DNA of 42,678 bases from Isosphaeraceae bacterium (lineage in GTDB: Bacteria > Planctomycetota > Planctomycetia > Isosphaerales > Isosphaeraceae), in NCBI GenBank assembly GCA_021324445.1, contig JAJPJC010000386.1, forward strand, positions 1 through 42,678, given 5' to 3'. The notes below the pieces were generated by a model. The model had not been told where the DNA came from. It made no database searches and saw nothing but the letters and a program-made list of their open reading frames with translations. Below, one piece after another: positions 39,381 through 42,678 of this stretch (within the stretch, counting starts at the first letter, position 1; the number at the start of each line of letters is the position of its first letter). A program made the position numbers and the translations under genes.

Positions 39381-40265
39381 ATGCATCATTCCATCGAGGC
39401 GTTTCTTACTCACCTGAGAAGCGAGCGCCAGGCCTCGAGGCATACGATGCGCTCGTACCAGGACGATCTTGCCTTATATAGCAGTTATCTGGAGGAAGTG
39501 TACGGTGGTGCGGCGGATCCCAGTGGCGTGGACGCCCCGCGGTTGCGCCGGTATTCGGCGTGGTTGGCGGGCCGGGGTTATGCTCCCAGCACCCTGGCGC
39601 GGCGGCTGGCCAGTTTGCGGTCTTATTTCCGGTTCCTGCGCCGGCGCGGACTGGTGAGCGCCGATCCGGCGGTCGGTCTTCGTAACCCCAAGCAATCCAG
39701 GCGTTTGCCCCGTTTGCTCCGGGTTGATGAGGTGATCCGGCTGCTGGACTCGGTCCCGATGGAGACGCTCGCGGGCATCCGGGATCGCGCCCTGCTGGAG
39801 ACCCTCTATGGGGGCGGTCTGCGGGTCAGCGAGCTGGTGGGTCTGAATGTGGAGGATCTCGACTTGGAGCAGGAGCTGGTTCGCGTCCGCGGCAAGGGTC
39901 GGCGCCAGCGGCTCTGTCCGATCGGCCGGGTGGCGACCGATTGCCTGAGACGATGGATCCCCTTGCGGCGCCCCAGGTTGACCCGGGAGCCGGCCCTTTT
40001 CCTCAACCAACGAGGGACCCGCTTGACGGCGCGGAGTGTCGGGCGCTTCCTGGAGACGTACTTGCGTCGAGCCGGCCTGGCGGACACAGCCAGTCCCCAT
40101 ACTCTGCGCCATAGCTTCGCGACCCATCTGCTGGACCGTGGTGCCGATCTGCGCAGCGTCCAGGAGTTGCTCGGCCACCGGAAGCTCACGACCACGCAGA
40201 TTTACTGCCACGTCACACAAGAGCGGATTCTCGATATATATCATGAAGCACATCCGCGGGCCTGA
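39381..40265 (+). CDS. Tyrosine recombinase, XerC/XerD family
   Basis: 294 residues with the SAM-like core-binding domain (FLTHLRSERQASRHTMRSYQDDL) and a catalytic domain with all six conserved residues: Arg148 (GGLRVSEL), Lys172, His240 and Arg243 (PHTLRHSF), His266 (LGHRKLTT) and Tyr275 (TQIYCHV). The length and motifs match the XerC/XerD recombinases that resolve chromosome dimers at dif. AAGGAGGTGATTC lies directly before ATG 39381. It is 1 kb from tRNA-Met, but no attachment-site repeat or phage genes are visible, so a housekeeping role is more likely than an integrase role. C versus D cannot be decided. Confidence 0.88.
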   Translation: MHHSIEAFLTHLRSERQASRHTMRSYQDDLALYSSYLEEVYGGAADPSGVDAPRLRRYSAWLAGRGYAPSTLARRLASLRSYFRFLRRRGLVSADPAVGLRNPKQSRRLPRLLRVDEVIRLLDSVPMETLAGIRDRALLETLYGGGLRVSELVGLNVEDLDLEQELVRVRGKGRRQRLCPIGRVATDCLRRWIPLRRPRLTREPALFLNQRGTRLTARSVGRFLETYLRRAGLADTASPHTLRHSFATHLLDRGADLRSVQELLGHRKLTTTQIYCHVTQERILDIYHEAHPRA

Positions 40266-40811
40266 CGCGCCCCGCTGGAAATCTGGAGAAGCCAGGACAA
40301 ATAGGAAGAGCCACCAGCGGCCGGAACTTCCGGCTGCGGGACCGGGCCGCCCCGGTCAGCACGGTCGTCCACACCGAGGCTGCGACGACCACCGCCTGTG
40401 CCACAATCCTGAACGTGCAAACCAGACCGTCGACACACACATTGCCAGCCAGACTGCCCCGGGGCTTGGGGACGAGGACCAGGGCGACTGCGATCCGTCG
40501 CCGCACTGGGCCGTCCGTCCGGAAGCCCCCGGCGGTTTTTCTTTTGACGATGTTGCATCCATGACATACACGTTTCATCAGAGCGACAACGACCGCTCAT
40601 CGGGGCGGGCCAGCCGAGTGGCTGTCCGGATCGCCATGAGTCACCGCACCCGAAGACCTGGCGAGCCAACCACGTGGGTTGAGCCTCGTCCCGTGGCGGG
40701 GTGATCGAGGACGAGATGCTCCATCCCCTCCCGCGGCAAACCCCCGGATTGTTCAGGGAGGACGGATTGGCCTCGTGGTTGGCCACGGGGCCCGATGAGA
40801 GACTGAGTCCC
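40266..40811. other. Gap before NtrC-like gene, no gene seen
   Basis: About 545 bases. Frames seen are short or upstream extensions of the next gene (open from 40701). A TTGACG at 40546 and nearby AT-rich sequence could be part of a promoter, but no convincing -10 follows. No RNA gene is recognised. Confidence 0.4.
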
Positions 40812-42422
40812 ATGCACAAGCTCCGAATCCTGATCCTCTATCCCGACCCGGCGGGTCTGGCCCTGCTGACCTCGATGCTGAAATCGCTGGGCCACATCAT
40901 TGAAGAGGCCACCAACGACCGGGTAGCGGTCCGCCTGATGGAACGCAACGACATCGACCTGGTCCTGGCGGGCGTCGACCCCGCCGATGGCGACGCGCTG
41001 GAGTTGCTGAATTACGTGCGGCGCAAACATCGCGCGGTTCCGGTTGTGCTGCTCTTCCCGCGGCTGCATCCCGAGCGGGCCAAGGAAGCGCTGCGGCTGG
41101 GGGCCATGGCGGTCCTGAAGTATCCGGTCCCCGCGGCGGAGCTGCGGGCCGCGGTCTTGCAAGCCCTGGAGCAGTGCGAGCCCCGGTCCGGCCAGCCGAC
41201 GGCCCCCGCGACGGTGGCGGCCGGGCCGGACCACGCCGCCGGCACGCGTGCGGCGTTCTTGCCCGCGGCGCCGAGCGGGCTGATTCCGGGCGTGGCGTTG
41301 CACCCCGAGACCGCCCATCCGGGAAATTCCTCCTCCAAGTCCGCGGTGACCCTCGTGCCGGCGGCCGCGGCGGTCGCCCCCGTGGCGGCGACCGTGCCGG
41401 TCCTCGCACCGGTCCACCGTGTCGACCCGGTCGCGCGGGAACTCGGCCTGATCGGCAACGACCCCAGTTGGCGACAGGTCCTGGAGCTGGCCGCGACGAT
41501 CGCGACGACCCGGGCCTCCCTGCTCTTGGTCGGCGAGCCCGGGACCGGCAAGTCCCTCGTCGCCCGGCTGATGCATGCGCTGGGCTCGGGCAACCAGCGC
41601 CCGTTCGTCACCGTCGCGGCCGCGACGGTCGCCGACGAGCTGGGCGTGCACCCGGCCACTGCGGCGGGTGCCGGATCCACCGACTCGGCCCTGGTCGTCT
41701 GGTCGAGCAAGGTGAACCAGGCCCGCGGGGGAACGCTCTACCTCGACGAGGTGGCTGCACTCCCCGTGGAACTGCAACACCACCTGCTCCGGGAGCTGCA
41801 ATACCGCGACTACGAGGCCAGCTCCGGACATCCCGCGCCGCCGGGTGAGGTCCGGTTCCTGATGTCCACCGGCGAGAACCTCCCGGCCCTGGTCGAGCAG
41901 GGGCAGTTCCGCCAGGAGCTCTATCATCGCCTGGGCGTGATCAGTCTGATGCTCCCGCCGCTGCGCCACCGGGGGACCGACATCGAGCTCCTGGCGGAGT
42001 CGTTCCGCGCCCGCTACGCCCAGGAATTCCGCAAGAATGTGACGGGCTTCAGCCGGGACGCGCTCGACGCCCTCCAGCGGCACGACTGGCCGGGCAATGT
42101 GCGGGAACTCGAGGCGGCCATCCAGCGCGCCGTCGCGCTGTGCACCGGCCCCCGGATCACCTCCAGCCATCTGGCGCCGATCCTCAACCACCATCGCCAG
42201 GTGCGCGGCGGCAACCCCCCAAGGCCTCACCTGCCCATGGGGATCCGCCCGCTGAAGGAAGCCCTCGAAGAGCCCGAGAAACGCATCATCATCCAAGCGC
42301 TCCAGGCCTTCAACTGGAATCGCCAGGAGACTGCCCGCGTCCTCGACATCAACCGCACCACCCTCTACAAGAAGATGAAGAAATACGGCCTGCTCATCGA
42401 CGAGCCGATGTGGGCGAATTGA
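40812..42422 (+). CDS. NtrC-family regulator with degenerate receiver and no GAFTGA
   Basis: 536 residues. The N-terminal receiver-like domain lacks the key acids: KLRILILYPDPAG replaces the acidic pair and LVLAGVDPADGD has Gly where the phosphoacceptor Asp should be. A Pro/Ala-rich linker (~125-205) leads to an AAA+ domain with Walker A GEPGTGKS, Walker B GGTLYLDEVA, LPPLRHRGTDIELLAE and DWPGNVRELE. The GAFTGA loop that contacts sigma-54 is missing; the segment between Walker A and B reads GVHPATAAGAGSTDS. A Fis-type HTH ends the protein (NWNRQETARVLDINRTTLYKKM). ATG 40812 begins the receiver fold. Confidence 0.82.
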   Translation: MHKLRILILYPDPAGLALLTSMLKSLGHIIEEATNDRVAVRLMERNDIDLVLAGVDPADGDALELLNYVRRKHRAVPVVLLFPRLHPERAKEALRLGAMAVLKYPVPAAELRAAVLQALEQCEPRSGQPTAPATVAAGPDHAAGTRAAFLPAAPSGLIPGVALHPETAHPGNSSSKSAVTLVPAAAAVAPVAATVPVLAPVHRVDPVARELGLIGNDPSWRQVLELAATIATTRASLLLVGEPGTGKSLVARLMHALGSGNQRPFVTVAAATVADELGVHPATAAGAGSTDSALVVWSSKVNQARGGTLYLDEVAALPVELQHHLLRELQYRDYEASSGHPAPPGEVRFLMSTGENLPALVEQGQFRQELYHRLGVISLMLPPLRHRGTDIELLAESFRARYAQEFRKNVTGFSRDALDALQRHDWPGNVRELEAAIQRAVALCTGPRITSSHLAPILNHHRQVRGGNPPRPHLPMGIRPLKEALEEPEKRIIIQALQAFNWNRQETARVLDINRTTLYKKMKKYGLLIDEPMWAN

Positions 42423-42427
42423 TCAAT

Positions 42428-42571
42428 TTGTCCTTTGTCCATGGTCCGTTGTTCGCTGACGCGGGCTGACCAGCCTGACCCGGGGAATATGAGGCACTCG
42501 AAGAAGGGCGAAGACGGCGCAGTGGAGCGGCAGCTCCTACAACGGACCACGGACCACGGACAAAAGGACAA
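42428..42571. repeat. Inverted pair of heptamer arrays (GGTCCGT type)
   Basis: The left part, TTGTCCTTTGTCCATGGTCCGTTGT at 42428-42452 (two 7-mer units and flanks), pairs imperfectly with 42539-42571, whose plus strand reads ACGGACC, ACGGACC, ACGGACA, then AAAGGACAA. The arms frame about 86 bases between two convergent genes, and the right arm ends one base before the stop of the acetolactate synthase gene. A long cruciform or a bidirectional terminator is possible. Confidence 0.65.
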
Positions 42572-42678
42572 TCAGCTCTTGATCATCTCGCGCACGGTCA
42601 TGCCCGAGGGGATCATGGGCAGGACGTGCTCCTGGTAGGGAACCAGGACGTCGAGGACGTAGGGGCCGGGATGGGCGA
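42572..42678 (-). CDS. ilvB: Acetolactate synthase large subunit, C-terminal end (partial)
   Basis: The minus strand from the window edge reads AHPGPYVLDVLVPYQEHVLP followed by MIPSGMTVREMIKS and TGA at 42574-42572. This is the typical end of biosynthetic acetolactate synthase catalytic subunits ('GPxLLDVxVxxxExVxPMIPxGxxxxEMI'). That enzyme joins two pyruvates, or pyruvate and 2-oxobutyrate, with thiamine diphosphate in branched-chain amino acid synthesis. Only 34 residues are in the window. Confidence 0.78.
   Translation of the reverse strand, partial: AHPGPYVLDVLVPYQEHVLPMIPSGMTVREMIKS

Noticed and set aside
38262..40265. tRNA plus tyrosine recombinase as an integrated element
   Set aside because: No repeat of the tRNA 3' end is visible downstream, no phage or conjugation genes are present, and the recombinase matches housekeeping XerC/XerD in length.
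40641..42296. 551-codon open frame on the minus strand
   Set aside because: Antisense to the NtrC-like gene, Gln/Arg/Gly-rich with no domains; the plus strand has Walker motifs and an HTH.
1..42678. CRISPR array
   Set aside because: No regular 24-40-bp repeats with similar-sized spacers and no cas genes are seen; the heptamer arrays are too short.

Overview
The window is about 42.7 kb of GC-rich DNA with short gaps, many 4-bp ATGA/GTGA gene overlaps and several protein types common in Planctomycetes: a very long U32 peptidase, a Hint-domain protein with repeats, carboxypeptidase-regulatory-domain paralogs, an HTTM/DCC1-type fusion and a Gly/Cys-rich lipoprotein. I infer a planctomycete, probably near the Isosphaeraceae. 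No rRNA or other taxonomic marker is present, so this rests on protein style only.

Layout. 1-4200 is a decayed margin: an IS4-like transposase end, a truncated DUF104-like antitoxin, a frameshifted U32 peptidase, and an antitoxin/PIN-toxin pair whose toxin is a pseudogene running into a broken beta-helix gene. 4569-11208 is the centrepiece, a six-gene plus-strand operon: RsbR, RsbS, RsbT, an RsbT-like ATPase fused to a PP2C phosphatase, an RsbT-like ATPase fused to a hybrid histidine kinase, and a second hybrid kinase (REC-PAS-kinase-REC). It looks like a stressosome wired to two-component signalling, with no sigma factor or RsbV/RsbW nearby. 11213-17680 is on the minus strand: a small membrane protein, a large exported PHP/DUF3604-like protein, and an operon of two SPFH (HflC/HflK-like) proteins plus a small membrane-anchored protein. 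18037-24840 (minus) holds an 859-aa carboxypeptidase-regulatory-domain protein, a small RHH-like/membrane protein pair, a mosaic of gene fragments, and a TPR/HEAT/Hint protein.

25297-30956 (mostly plus) holds an RHH-like protein, a small membrane protein, a beta-CASP metallo-beta-lactamase (minus), two poorly characterised proteins and a rhomboid protease. The last ~100 bp of the rhomboid gene recur 1 kb downstream, bracketing two unknown genes. 30987-33870 (minus) has an exported methyltransferase, a GT2 glycosyltransferase and a Gly/Cys-rich lipoprotein. 34354-37540 (plus) has an HTTM/thiol-oxidoreductase operon and a three-cysteine Rrf2 regulator. The right end has a hotdog thioesterase, tRNA-Met(CAT) with its terminator, a XerC/D recombinase, an NtrC-like protein lacking both the receiver phosphoacceptor and the GAFTGA loop, and the 3' end of an acetolactate synthase gene.

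Three genes carry an apparent extra base in a C/G run (495-497, 20704-20706, 30169-30175). These are either true frameshifts or assembly errors. Inverted arrays of 7-bp repeats and several long hairpins occupy the intergenic spaces.
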